This document shows positions 16,524-24,420 of a stretch of DNA of 64,000 bases, in pieces. A program made the position numbers and the translations under genes. Below the pieces are notes generated by a model. The model worked only from the letters and a program-made list of their open reading frames with translations, searched no databases and was not told the DNA's origin. Position 1 is the first letter of the stretch. Every line of letters begins with the position of its first letter. Source of the DNA: Stenotrophomonas maltophilia (GTDB lineage Bacteria > Pseudomonadota > Gammaproteobacteria > Xanthomonadales > Xanthomonadaceae); assembly GCA_002364755.1 (NCBI GenBank), contig DEZI01000022.1:124001-188000 (forward strand), in the 5' to 3' direction.

Positions 16524-17726
16524 ATGAAGATCCATTCCACCCTGCTGGCCGCAGCCGTACTGGCCGCACTTGCCGCCGCGCCGGTGCATGCCGCACAGGC
16601 GCTGCGTGCCACCGCTGCCGGTGACCAGGTGCCCGCGGCACTGGTGGCCGCACCGCTGCCGGCCGATGACAGCGAGCGTGTGCCGCTGGCCTTCGCCTGG
16701 GCCCTGGACCCGGCGCAGCCGCTGCAGGCACCGGGCGCCTACGCGGCGGTCAGCCGCAGCTACTGGCAGCAGGTCGACGCCGCTGAACTGCAACGCGGCC
16801 TGGACCTGCCGCTGACCGCGCCGGATGCGGTGATCCAGGTCAGCCCGGGTGCCGGTGCCCGCGCGCTGCCCGCCGACGCCCTGCAGGTGCGCGATGCGGC
16901 CGGCCGCACCAGCGTGGCGCGCAGCGTCGATGCGCGGCAGCTGCAGGCCGCGGGCATGGCGGTGAACGATGGCAGCAGCATGCTGCGCACCGGTGCCAGC
17001 AGCGCAGTGGGCGCCTACCGGCTGCAGAGCGCGCAGGCGCAGGGCCGCTACGTGGTGCAGGTGCTGGAACCCAACAGCCCGGTGCGGCTGGAGGTACAGG
17101 CCAACCAGGTGCAGGTGCTGGCCGGCGGCAGCGTGCAGCTGCAGGCACGCCTGCTGGAAGATGGTGCCAGCACCGCGACGCTGGCCACGCGCCGCGGCAG
17201 CCTGGGCGGTGAAGCCCTGCTGGTGGCGCCGGATGGCCGCAGCTGGCCGCAACGGCTGCGGCGCACCAGCGATGGCAGCCTGCGCGCGCAGGTGCGTATT
17301 CCGGCCGAAGCCAGCACGGCGCAGGGCCTGTGGGAACTGCAGGTGTTCACCCAGGCCGACGGCGTGCTGCGCGATGGCAAGGTGGCCTTCGCGGTGGCGC
17401 AGCCGACCGCGCGCTTCAGCGGCCAGGCCACGCCCGATGCCGCCAGCCGCCAGGTGAGCCTGCCGCTGCAGGTGGCCGCCGCGGGCCGTTACGAAGCGCG
17501 TGGCACGCTGTACGCCACTGGCGTCGATGGCCAGTTGAAGCCGGTGGCACAGGCACATGCAGCGGCGTGGTTCGAAGGTGCCGGCCGTGGCGTGCTGGTG
17601 CTGCCGTTCGACCAGGCCGCGCTGCCGGCCGGCTTCGGCGCACCGTATGAGCTGCGTGACCTGCAACTGCAGGACCAGAGCCGGATGGCCCCGATCGAAT
17701 CGCGCGCGCTGGCGCTGCGGTTCTGA
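16524..17726 (+). CDS. DUF4785 domain-containing exported protein
   Basis: The 400-residue product has a signal peptide (cleavage after VHAAQA, near residue 20) and is rich in Ala, Gln and Leu. The C-terminal two-thirds look like repeated beta-sandwich segments (LEVQANQVQVLAGGSVQLQ; PTARFSGQATPDAASRQVSLP). The family is mostly found in Xanthomonadaceae and relatives and has no defined function. The start at 16524 follows GAGGGAG six bases earlier; ATG at 16518 is an alternative. It lies 11 bases after the lipase stop codon, so it may be a helper for that enzyme (folding, secretion or inhibition), which is inference. A GC hairpin follows the stop. Confidence 0.82.
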   Translation: MKIHSTLLAAAVLAALAAAPVHAAQALRATAAGDQVPAALVAAPLPADDSERVPLAFAWALDPAQPLQAPGAYAAVSRSYWQQVDAAELQRGLDLPLTAPDAVIQVSPGAGARALPADALQVRDAAGRTSVARSVDARQLQAAGMAVNDGSSMLRTGASSAVGAYRLQSAQAQGRYVVQVLEPNSPVRLEVQANQVQVLAGGSVQLQARLLEDGASTATLATRRGSLGGEALLVAPDGRSWPQRLRRTSDGSLRAQVRIPAEASTAQGLWELQVFTQADGVLRDGKVAFAVAQPTARFSGQATPDAASRQVSLPLQVAAAGRYEARGTLYATGVDGQLKPVAQAHAAAWFEGAGRGVLVLPFDQAALPAGFGAPYELRDLQLQDQSRMAPIESRALALRF

Positions 17727-17730
17727 GTAA

Positions 17731-17759
17731 AGGCAGCGGGCCGGATACCCCGGCCCGCT
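17731..17759 (+). terminator. Likely terminator hairpin after the lipase/DUF4785 unit
   Basis: Twelve-base perfect arms, 17731-17742 and 17748-17759, have a five-base loop. The T-run is weak, so termination may be incomplete. Confidence 0.55.
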
Positions 17760-17771
17760 GCGTTGCATGAT

Positions 17772-17795
17772 GTAGAGCCGAGCCCATGCTCGGCT
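17772..17795. repeat. Single SMAG element (GAGCCGAGC stem)
   Basis: One GTAG-headed copy lies in the convergent gap between DUF4785 and the ABC ATPase gene. No inverted partner is next to it. Confidence 0.8.
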
Positions 17796-17800
17796 GCCGA

Positions 17801-18652
17801 TTACCCCGCGTACGCGGTCAAGACCCCATTCTGTTCCACCACGCTGATCGCACCACCAAACACCGCCGACAGCGGCTCGTCGCGCAGCAGTTCTTCGCGG
17901 GTGCCGTCGGCCAGCACGCGGCCATCGCGCAGCAGCACCACGCGCTCGATCTCGGGGATTACTTCCTCGATATGGTGGGTCACCAGCACCAGGGTGATGC
18001 CCTGCTGGGCCAGCACGCGCATGGTCGCCACCAGCTGCTGCCGCGCCACCAGGTCCAGGCCGGTGGACGGCTCGTCCAGCAGCAGCGCCTGCGGCCGGTT
18101 GACCAGGGCACGGGCGATCAGCACGCGGCGGGTCTCGCCGGCCGACAGTTCCGCATAGGCGCGCTCGCGCAGGGCCAGCGCGCCGGTCATTGCCAGCGTC
18201 TCGCCCACCCGCGCCTGCATGTCCGCCGTCACCTCGCGGAACGCCGGCACCACATAGCTGGCGAAGAAGCCGGACAGCACCGCCTGTTCCACGGTCAGGC
18301 CCGGCCTGTCGGACAGGTTGCTGCTGAGGTCGCCGGTGACGATGCCCAGCTGCGAGCGCAGGCGATCAACCTGCCAGCGGTTCTGTCCCAGCACCTTCAC
18401 CGCGACCCGGCCGTCGGCCTGGGCCAGCGGGTACAGCTCGCGGGTGATCAGCTTGATGAAGGTCGATTTGCCGCAGCCGTTCGGGCCCAGCAGCGCGGTG
18501 TGCTGGCCCTGCGCGATGCGCAGGCTGAGCCCGTGCAGGACCTTCACCTGTCCGCGGACCACGCTGGCCTGGTCCAGTTCGATCAGCGGAGGCAGCGCCC
18601 CGGTAGACGGGGCAGCGGTAACGGCATGGGCGCGCGGATCAAGGCTCGACAA
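17801..18652 (-). CDS. ABC transporter ATP-binding protein, orphan
   Basis: The 283-residue protein is one complete nucleotide-binding domain: Walker A GPNGCGKST, an LSAGETRR signature (a variant of LSGGQ), Walker B LLLDEPSTGLD and the switch His in LVTHHIEE. It resembles the YlmA/ModF-like group of single ATP-binding proteins. The start appears to be a TTG at 18652 (reading M-S-S-L-D-P): no in-frame ATG occurs before the catalytic core. No permease or substrate-binding gene is adjacent, so it either pairs with a permease elsewhere or has a non-transport role. The substrate is unknown. Confidence 0.87.
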   Translation of the reverse strand: MSSLDPRAHAVTAAPSTGALPPLIELDQASVVRGQVKVLHGLSLRIAQGQHTALLGPNGCGKSTFIKLITRELYPLAQADGRVAVKVLGQNRWQVDRLRSQLGIVTGDLSSNLSDRPGLTVEQAVLSGFFASYVVPAFREVTADMQARVGETLAMTGALALRERAYAELSAGETRRVLIARALVNRPQALLLDEPSTGLDLVARQQLVATMRVLAQQGITLVLVTHHIEEVIPEIERVVLLRDGRVLADGTREELLRDEPLSAVFGGAISVVEQNGVLTAYAG

Positions 18653-18775
18653 CTCAGGTCCCCAACTGTGAACGGTGGCACTTTATGACGGTGCACGAAC
18701 ACCGCCGCGAGGGTGCAGTTTGCAGCTTAAGCGCCCATCATGTCTGTCATCCCCGCGTCGATCTGGAGTGCCGCC

Positions 18776-19978
18776 ATGCCCGATGCCCTGATCTCCCTGC
18801 TCACCGGTGGCGTGCTTGGCCTGGGCGGCTGGGCCATGCTGGCGGTGCTGCTGGTGTTCACCCAGCTCACCATCTTCTCGGTCACGCTCTACCTGCACCG
18901 CAGCCAGGCCCATCGCGGGGTCGATTTCCATCCGGCCGTCGCGCATGTGTTCCGCTTCTGGCTCTGGCTGACCACCTCGATGATCACCCGCGAGTGGGTG
19001 GCCATCCACCGCAAGCACCACGCCAAGGTGGAAACCGAGGACGACCCCCACAGCCCGGTTACCCGCGGCATCGGCAAGGTGTTCTGGCATGGCGTGGAGC
19101 TGTACCGCGAAGCCCGCGGCATGCCTGCGGACATCGAACAGTACGGCCGCGGCACGCCGGACGACGCCATCGAGCGCCACCTGTACACCCCGCGCGCCAC
19201 CCTCGGCCCGGTGCTGCTGCTGGTCATCAACAGCGTGCTGTTCGGCCTGCCCGGCGTGGCCCTGTGGGCGATCCAGATGGCCTGGATTCCGTTCTGGGCC
19301 GCGGGCGTGGTCAACGGCCTGGGCCACTGGTGGGGTTACCGCAACTACGAGTCGGCCGACACCTCCACCAACCTGACGCCGTGGGCGTTCTGGATCGGTG
19401 GCGAGGAACTGCACAACAACCACCATGCCTTCCCCAGCTCGGCGCGCTTTGCGATGCGCCGCTGGGAGTTCGACATCGGCTGGAGCGCGATCCGACTGCT
19501 GCAGGCGCTGCACCTGGCCAAGGTGCTGCGGGTGGCGCCGGCCATGGACGTGCGCCCGAACATCGCCGTGCCCGATGCCGAGACCCTGAAGGCGCTGCTG
19601 TCGCACCGCTTCCAGGCAATGACCGATTACCAGCGCAACGTGCTCATGCCGGCCCTTCGCGAAGAAGCCGCCCAGGCCGGGGCCAAGCTGCGTCGCCTGC
19701 TGCCGCGCCGCCTGCGCCGGGGCCTGGTCAACGATGGCCGCTGGCTGCAGCCGGACAGCCGCGCCCAGCTCAGCGAATGGGTCGCGCAGCGCCCGCGCAT
19801 CCGCACCCTGGTCGAGTACCGCGCGCGCCTGGCCGCGCTGCTGGAAGCCCGCGGCCATGACGCCGCCGAGCGCCTGCGCCACCTGCAGGGGTGGTGCCAC
19901 GAGGCCGAGGAAAGCGGCATTGCCGCCCTGCAGGCCTACGCCGCGCGGTTGAAGGGCTACACCCTGGTGGGCGTATGA
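18776..19978 (+). CDS. Acyl-CoA / acyl-lipid fatty acid desaturase
   Basis: The 400-residue membrane enzyme has the three histidine boxes of the delta-9 desaturase family: HRSQAH (about residue 40), HRKHH (about residue 77) and HNNHH (about residue 215). These bind the di-iron centre that inserts a double bond into fatty acyl chains. Hydrophobic segments flank the boxes, for example LGGWAMLAVLLVFTQL near the start. The last ~130 residues, after the third box, are a basic C-terminal extension. The ATG at 18776 follows GGAG; an in-frame ATG at 18740 is possible but has a weaker context. Its stop overlaps the start of the EF-hand gene (ATGA), so the two are translationally coupled. Confidence 0.92.
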   Translation: MPDALISLLTGGVLGLGGWAMLAVLLVFTQLTIFSVTLYLHRSQAHRGVDFHPAVAHVFRFWLWLTTSMITREWVAIHRKHHAKVETEDDPHSPVTRGIGKVFWHGVELYREARGMPADIEQYGRGTPDDAIERHLYTPRATLGPVLLLVINSVLFGLPGVALWAIQMAWIPFWAAGVVNGLGHWWGYRNYESADTSTNLTPWAFWIGGEELHNNHHAFPSSARFAMRRWEFDIGWSAIRLLQALHLAKVLRVAPAMDVRPNIAVPDAETLKALLSHRFQAMTDYQRNVLMPALREEAAQAGAKLRRLLPRRLRRGLVNDGRWLQPDSRAQLSEWVAQRPRIRTLVEYRARLAALLEARGHDAAERLRHLQGWCHEAEESGIAALQAYAARLKGYTLVGV

Positions 19979-20304
19979 GGCAGCTGCTGGTTCCGCTGCT
20001 GTGCCTGCTGCCGCTGGTCGCCTCCGCGCAGGTCACCGACACCGCCACCTACCTGCAGCGCATGGACAGCGACGGCGATGGCAAGGTGAGCGAAGCCGAG
20101 TACGTGCAGTGGATGCTGTATGCCTTCGACCACATGGACCGCAACGGCGATGGCCTGCTGACCGCCGACGAACTGCCCGGTGGCAAGGGCAGGCCGATCA
20201 CCCGCGAGCAGCAGCGCCAGATGATCGTGCAGCGCTTCCACAAGCAGGATGCCAACGGCGATGGTTACCTGGATGCACGTGAACTTTCGGCGCCACCGCG
20301 CTGA
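19975..20304 (+). CDS. Exported EF-hand calcium-binding protein
   Basis: The 109-residue product has a signal peptide (MRQLLVPLLCLLPLVASAQ). It carries three EF-hand loops of the D-x-D-G-D-G type: DSDGDGKVSEAE, DRNGDGLLTADE and DANGDGYLDARE. It is therefore a periplasmic or secreted calcium-binding protein. The ATG overlaps the desaturase stop codon, indicating coupled translation, though no functional tie to fatty acid desaturation is obvious. Similar small EF-hand proteins are common in Xanthomonadaceae. Confidence 0.88.
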   Translation: MRQLLVPLLCLLPLVASAQVTDTATYLQRMDSDGDGKVSEAEYVQWMLYAFDHMDRNGDGLLTADELPGGKGRPITREQQRQMIVQRFHKQDANGDGYLDARELSAPPR

Positions 20305-20325
20305 ATCTGCAGTTCCGCGGTCGCC

Positions 20326-20401
20326 GGTAGCGCCGGGCCATGCCCGGCGAGCGCGGGGCGCGGGCGGAAGGCCCGCCGCCGGGCACGGCCCGGCGCTACC
20401 G
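20326..20401. repeat. SMAG-type pair (GCGCCGGGC stem) before mutM
   Basis: A direct and an inverted copy of the GCGCCGGGC-stem family span the gap between the EF-hand gene and mutM, with a GC-rich palindromic spacer (GGCGGAAGGCCCGCC). Confidence 0.85.
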
Positions 20402-20443
20402 GTCAGTGACGGATCGCGCGGTGCGCCGGCGTAGAATCAGCCC

Positions 20444-21256
20444 ATGCCTGAACTGCCTGAAGTAGAAACCACCCGCCGCGGCCTGGCGCCGCATCTGCAA
20501 GGCCGCCGCGTCCATGGGGTGATCCTGCGCCGCGCCGACCTGCGCTGGCCGATTCCACCGCAAGTGGCCGATCTGCTGCCGGGGCAGCGCATCGACGCGG
20601 TGCACCGGCGGGCCAAGTACCTGCTGCTGGATACCGCCGTGGGCAGCGCCGTGCTGCACCTGGGCATGTCCGGCAGCTTGCGCGTGCTGCCGGGTGACAC
20701 GCCGCTGCGAACGCACGACCACGTGGACATCAGCCTGGACAACGGCCGCCTGCTGCGTTTCAACGACCCGCGCCGCTTTGGCAGCCTGCTCTGGCAGCCG
20801 GCCGGCGAGGTGCACCCGCTGCTGCGGGGGCTGGGCCCGGAGCCGCTGGACGAGGCTTTCGATGGCGATTACCTGTTCGAGCGCAGTCGTGGCCGCAGCG
20901 CCCCGGTGAAGACTTTCCTGATGGACCAGGCGGTGGTGGTCGGGGTGGGCAACATCTACGCCGCCGAAAGCCTGTTCAAGGCCGGCATCAGCCCGCTGCG
21001 CGAGGCCGGCAAGGTCTCGCGCGAACGCTACCGGCGCCTGTCCCGCGAAGTGAAGGACACCCTCGGCTACGCCATCACCCGTGGCGGCACCACCCTGCGC
21101 GATTTCATCAGCCCCGATGGCGCCCCGGGCTACTTCGAGCAGGAGCTGCTGGTCTACGGCCGCGATGGCCTGCCTTGCCCGCAGTGCGGTCGCCCGCTCA
21201 AGCACGCAATGATCGGCCAGCGCGCCAGCGTGTGGTGCAGCCGCTGCCAGCGCTGA
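20444..21256 (+). CDS. mutM: Formamidopyrimidine-DNA glycosylase
   Basis: MutM (Fpg) removes oxidised purines such as 8-oxoguanine and cleaves the strand by beta,delta-elimination. The 270-residue product starts MPELPEVETTRRG, placing Pro2 and Glu3 as the catalytic pair. The C-terminal zinc finger has four Cys (CPQCGRPL and WCSRCQR), and QQ-like GTLR and GVGNIYAAE motifs are intact. The length matches the family. The ATG at 20444 is fixed by the conserved N-terminus, since Pro2 must be exposed after Met removal. Confidence 0.98.
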   Translation: MPELPEVETTRRGLAPHLQGRRVHGVILRRADLRWPIPPQVADLLPGQRIDAVHRRAKYLLLDTAVGSAVLHLGMSGSLRVLPGDTPLRTHDHVDISLDNGRLLRFNDPRRFGSLLWQPAGEVHPLLRGLGPEPLDEAFDGDYLFERSRGRSAPVKTFLMDQAVVVGVGNIYAAESLFKAGISPLREAGKVSRERYRRLSREVKDTLGYAITRGGTTLRDFISPDGAPGYFEQELLVYGRDGLPCPQCGRPLKHAMIGQRASVWCSRCQR

Positions 21257-21323
21257 ATCTCTTCATGCAGCGCACACCGGCAGCGCTATAGTCCGCTCAG
21301 CATCCGCTGCGGGGGGCGTTGCG

Positions 21324-21890
21324 ATGGACGAAGGACCGGATATCACCGTCTGGCTGGACGCTGCGCGCGGCGGTGACCGCACGGCGCTGGACCGCGTGCT
21401 GACCGCGCTGTACCAGGAGCTGCACGGGATGGCCCGGCGCCAGCTGGCCGGCCAGCAGGGACGCACCCTGGACGCCACCTCGCTGGTGCACGAGTCCTAT
21501 CTGAAACTGCTCGGCAGCCGCGGCGCGACGCGCTTCGAGGACCGCGCGCATTTCTTCGCCTATGCCGCCTCGGCCATGCGCAGCGTGGTGGTCGACTACG
21601 CGCGCAACCGGCTGGCGCGCAAGCGCGGCGGCGACCTGAAACGGGTGGCCGAAATTCCCGAGAACAGCAGCAGCGGCGTGCGCCTGGACGAGGACCTGCT
21701 GGCCCTGGACGTGGCCCTGGAGCGCCTGCAGGCCGTCGATGGGCACCTGGCGCGGGTGGTCGAGCTGCGCTACTTCGCCGGCCTGTCCGAACAGGAGATC
21801 GCCGAACTCAGCCAACGCTCGGAGCGCAGCATCCGCCGTGACTGGCAGAAGGCGCGGCTGTTCCTGCTGGCGGCGATGCGCGGCGACTGA
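21324..21890 (+). CDS. ECF-type RNA polymerase sigma factor, kinase-associated group
   Basis: The 188-residue protein has sigma region 2 (TLDATSLVHESYLKLLG, and HFFAYAASAMRSVVVDYARN) and region 4 (EQEIAELSQRSERSIRRDWQKAR, a helix-turn-helix). It resembles ECF sigma factors that lack a conventional anti-sigma partner and instead sit next to a Ser/Thr protein kinase. In the studied relative EcfP/PknT of Vibrio parahaemolyticus, phosphorylation of a Thr in region 2 allows polymerase binding. The region here contains Thr and Ser (DATSLVHES) that could serve, which is inference. A Ser/Thr kinase gene starts 16 bases after the stop. The ATG at 21324 follows a G-rich ribosome binding site. Confidence 0.92.
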   Translation: MDEGPDITVWLDAARGGDRTALDRVLTALYQELHGMARRQLAGQQGRTLDATSLVHESYLKLLGSRGATRFEDRAHFFAYAASAMRSVVVDYARNRLARKRGGDLKRVAEIPENSSSGVRLDEDLLALDVALERLQAVDGHLARVVELRYFAGLSEQEIAELSQRSERSIRRDWQKARLFLLAAMRGD

Positions 21891-21906
21891 GGCGCACAGG
21901 CCGACC

Positions 21907-24372
21907 ATGGATGCCGCGCGCTGGCAGCTGCTTTCGTCCTGGCTGGACCAGCTGCTGGAGCTGGCCCCGGAGGCACGGCAGATGCGCCTGGAGCGTCTGG
22001 CCGAGCACGACCCGACCCTGGGCCGCGACCTGGAACACCTGCTGCTGCAGGAGGCCGACAGCCAGGAGTTCATGGCCCAGCCGCTGTGGACCGCGGCGCC
22101 ACCCGGGCGCGCGGGCAGCCAAGTGGGCCCCTACCGCCTGCTGAGCCCGCTGGGCGAGGGCGGCATGGGCGAGGTCTGGCTGGCCGAGCGTTGTGATGGC
22201 CTGTACCAGCGCCAGGTGGCGCTGAAGCTGCTGCGCAGCGGCGTGGCCGATCCCGGGCTGCGCCAGCGCTTCGGCCGCGAACGGCAGATCCTCGCCCGGC
22301 TGCAGCACCCCCACCTGGCCCAGCTGTTGGATGCCGGCGTGGACCAGCATGGCCAGCCCTACCTGGCCCTGGACTACGTGGAAGGCGAGCCGATCAGCGA
22401 TTACTGCCGACGCCTGGAACCGTCGCTGGAAACGCGCCTGCAGCTGATGCTGCAGGTCTGCGCGGTGGTCAGCCATGCCCACGCCAACCTGGTGGTGCAC
22501 CGCGACCTCAAGCCTTCCAACATCCTGGTCCGCGCCGACGGCACGGTGAAGCTGCTGGATTTCGGCATCGCCGCGCTGCTCGACCACGACACCGCCGACG
22601 CCACCCAGCCGCCCACCGAAGTACGCGCGTTCACCCTGCACTACGCCGCGCCGGAACAGGTACGCGGCGAGGCGGTGACCACCCTCACCGACGTCTATTC
22701 GCTGGGCGTGGTGCTGTTTGAAGTGGTGACCGGGCACAAGCCCTACCGCCTGCGCCGGCACAGCGATGTCGAATGGGAGCGCTCGATCCTCGACGTGCAG
22801 GTGCCCCGTGCATCGTCACTGCTGCTGCGCCTGGCCGACCAGCCCGGCGCCGCGCGGCGTGCGCTGCAGCGTCAGGCCCGGCAGCTGCGTGGTGACCTCG
22901 ACGTGCTGCTGGAAAAGGCCCTGCAGAAGGATCCCGTGCAGCGCTACGCCTCGGCCGAGGCGCTGGCCGGCGACCTGCAGCGCTACCTGCAGGGCCGGCC
23001 GATCCAGGCCCGGCCGCCCGGCGTGGGCTACCGCGTGAACAAATACATCGGCCGCCACCGCTGGGGCGTGGCGCTGGCCTCGGTGGCCGTGCTGGCCCTG
23101 CTCGGCACCACCTCCATCGCGCTGTGGCAGGCACGCCAGGCGCAGGTGGAAATGACCCGCGCGCAGGCCATGCAGGATTTCACCGTCAGCCTGTTCGACA
23201 AGGCGGCAAGCGAGCGCCACGGCCATTTCGACGTGCCGCAGCTGCTGGCCACCGGGCAGCAGCGTGGCGAGGCCGAACTGGCCGACCAGCCACTGGCGCT
23301 GGCCGCGCTGGAAGGGGTGATCGGCCGCCTGCGGATCGGCCTGGGGGATTACCAACTGGCCCTGCAGACCTTGGACCAGCAGCGCCGGCTGCTGCAGCAG
23401 GTGGACGACGTGCCGCCCGCCCTGCAGCTGGAAGCGGTGACCCAGCGTGGTCGCGCGCTGCGCATGCTGGGCCGCGACCGCGATTGCCTGGCGCACCTGC
23501 AGCCGCTGCAGCCGTTGGCGGCCCGCGAGGCCGATGCGTTACCGGCGACGGTGGCCGAATTCCACAGCCAGCTGGGCCGCTGCCACGCCCAGCTGGGCAA
23601 CGCGGACGACGCGCGTGCCTCGTTCGAACAGGCGCTCGCCCTGCGCCACCAGGGCATCGGCCAGCGCTTTGGCCGCGCCGAGTCACTCGCCGACCTCGCC
23701 GGGCTGGCTGCCGGCGCCGACCACCTGGCTGCCGCGCTGGCCGGTTACCGGCAGGCACTGGCCCTGCTGGACCAACCGGCCGATGGCCGTAGCCCGCAGG
23801 TGATCGGCCTGCACCGCCAGCTGGGCGAGGTGCTCGCACGGCAGGGCCAGACCGAGGCGGCCGCCACCGAACTGGAACTGGCCTGGCAGGCGGCACAGGA
23901 TGCCTGGGGCCCTCGCCATCCCGAGGCGCTGGTGGTGCGCCGTGCGCGCGCGATGCTGGCCCTGCAGCGAGGGCAGGGCCAGCAGGCCGGACAGGAACTG
24001 CAGCAGGTCCAGGCACAGCTGCTTGCCGCGCTGGGTCCGGCCCACCGCGAGGTTGGCCAGGGTGAGTTCGCGCTGGGGCAGTGGGCCAGCGATCACGGCG
24101 ATGCTGCCCTGGCGGCCAGGCACTACGCGCGGGCGGTGGCGATCTGGCGTCAGCCCGACCATACGGCCCTGCTGCCGCAGGCGCTGCTGGCGCAGGCAGG
24201 CGCGCTGCAGCAGGCCGGCCAGCCGGACGCGGCACACGCGGCGCTGGCCGAAGCACGCCAGCTGTTGCTGGCCCAGCGCGGGGCACAGGCCCCGGCCCTG
24301 CGTGAGCTGGACGAGCGGCTGGCCGCGCTGGCGCAGGCTGAACCAGCCATACAGCCCTCCGCTGCCCGTTAA
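21907..24372 (+). CDS. Ser/Thr protein kinase with TPR-like sensor region
   Basis: The 821-residue product has a kinase domain at about residues 75-330: glycine loop GEGGMGEV, the ATP-binding Lys in VALKLL, catalytic HRDLKPSN, a DFG-type LLDFGIA and AAPEQ. A single transmembrane helix follows at about 390-420 (WGVALASVAVLALLGTT), so the kinase is cytoplasmic. The remaining ~400 residues outside are helical repeats resembling TPRs (LGNADDARASFEQALAL; YRQALALLDQ). This layout matches Pkn-type sensor kinases. It lies directly downstream of the ECF sigma factor and probably phosphorylates it. The signal sensed by the TPR region is unknown. Confidence 0.93.
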   Translation: MDAARWQLLSSWLDQLLELAPEARQMRLERLAEHDPTLGRDLEHLLLQEADSQEFMAQPLWTAAPPGRAGSQVGPYRLLSPLGEGGMGEVWLAERCDGLYQRQVALKLLRSGVADPGLRQRFGRERQILARLQHPHLAQLLDAGVDQHGQPYLALDYVEGEPISDYCRRLEPSLETRLQLMLQVCAVVSHAHANLVVHRDLKPSNILVRADGTVKLLDFGIAALLDHDTADATQPPTEVRAFTLHYAAPEQVRGEAVTTLTDVYSLGVVLFEVVTGHKPYRLRRHSDVEWERSILDVQVPRASSLLLRLADQPGAARRALQRQARQLRGDLDVLLEKALQKDPVQRYASAEALAGDLQRYLQGRPIQARPPGVGYRVNKYIGRHRWGVALASVAVLALLGTTSIALWQARQAQVEMTRAQAMQDFTVSLFDKAASERHGHFDVPQLLATGQQRGEAELADQPLALAALEGVIGRLRIGLGDYQLALQTLDQQRRLLQQVDDVPPALQLEAVTQRGRALRMLGRDRDCLAHLQPLQPLAAREADALPATVAEFHSQLGRCHAQLGNADDARASFEQALALRHQGIGQRFGRAESLADLAGLAAGADHLAAALAGYRQALALLDQPADGRSPQVIGLHRQLGEVLARQGQTEAAATELELAWQAAQDAWGPRHPEALVVRRARAMLALQRGQGQQAGQELQQVQAQLLAALGPAHREVGQGEFALGQWASDHGDAALAARHYARAVAIWRQPDHTALLPQALLAQAGALQQAGQPDAAHAALAEARQLLLAQRGAQAPALRELDERLAALAQAEPAIQPSAAR

Positions 24373-24420
24373 CGTTTGTCTGCCTATGATGGCCGACCTT
24401 CCCCTTGCTTCCGCGCCTGC

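Noticed and set aside
14551..16731. A 726-residue reading of the PAP2 phosphatase gene with an upstream start
   Set aside because: The extension overlaps the forward lipase gene; a clear start with ribosome binding site and lipobox lies at 15423.
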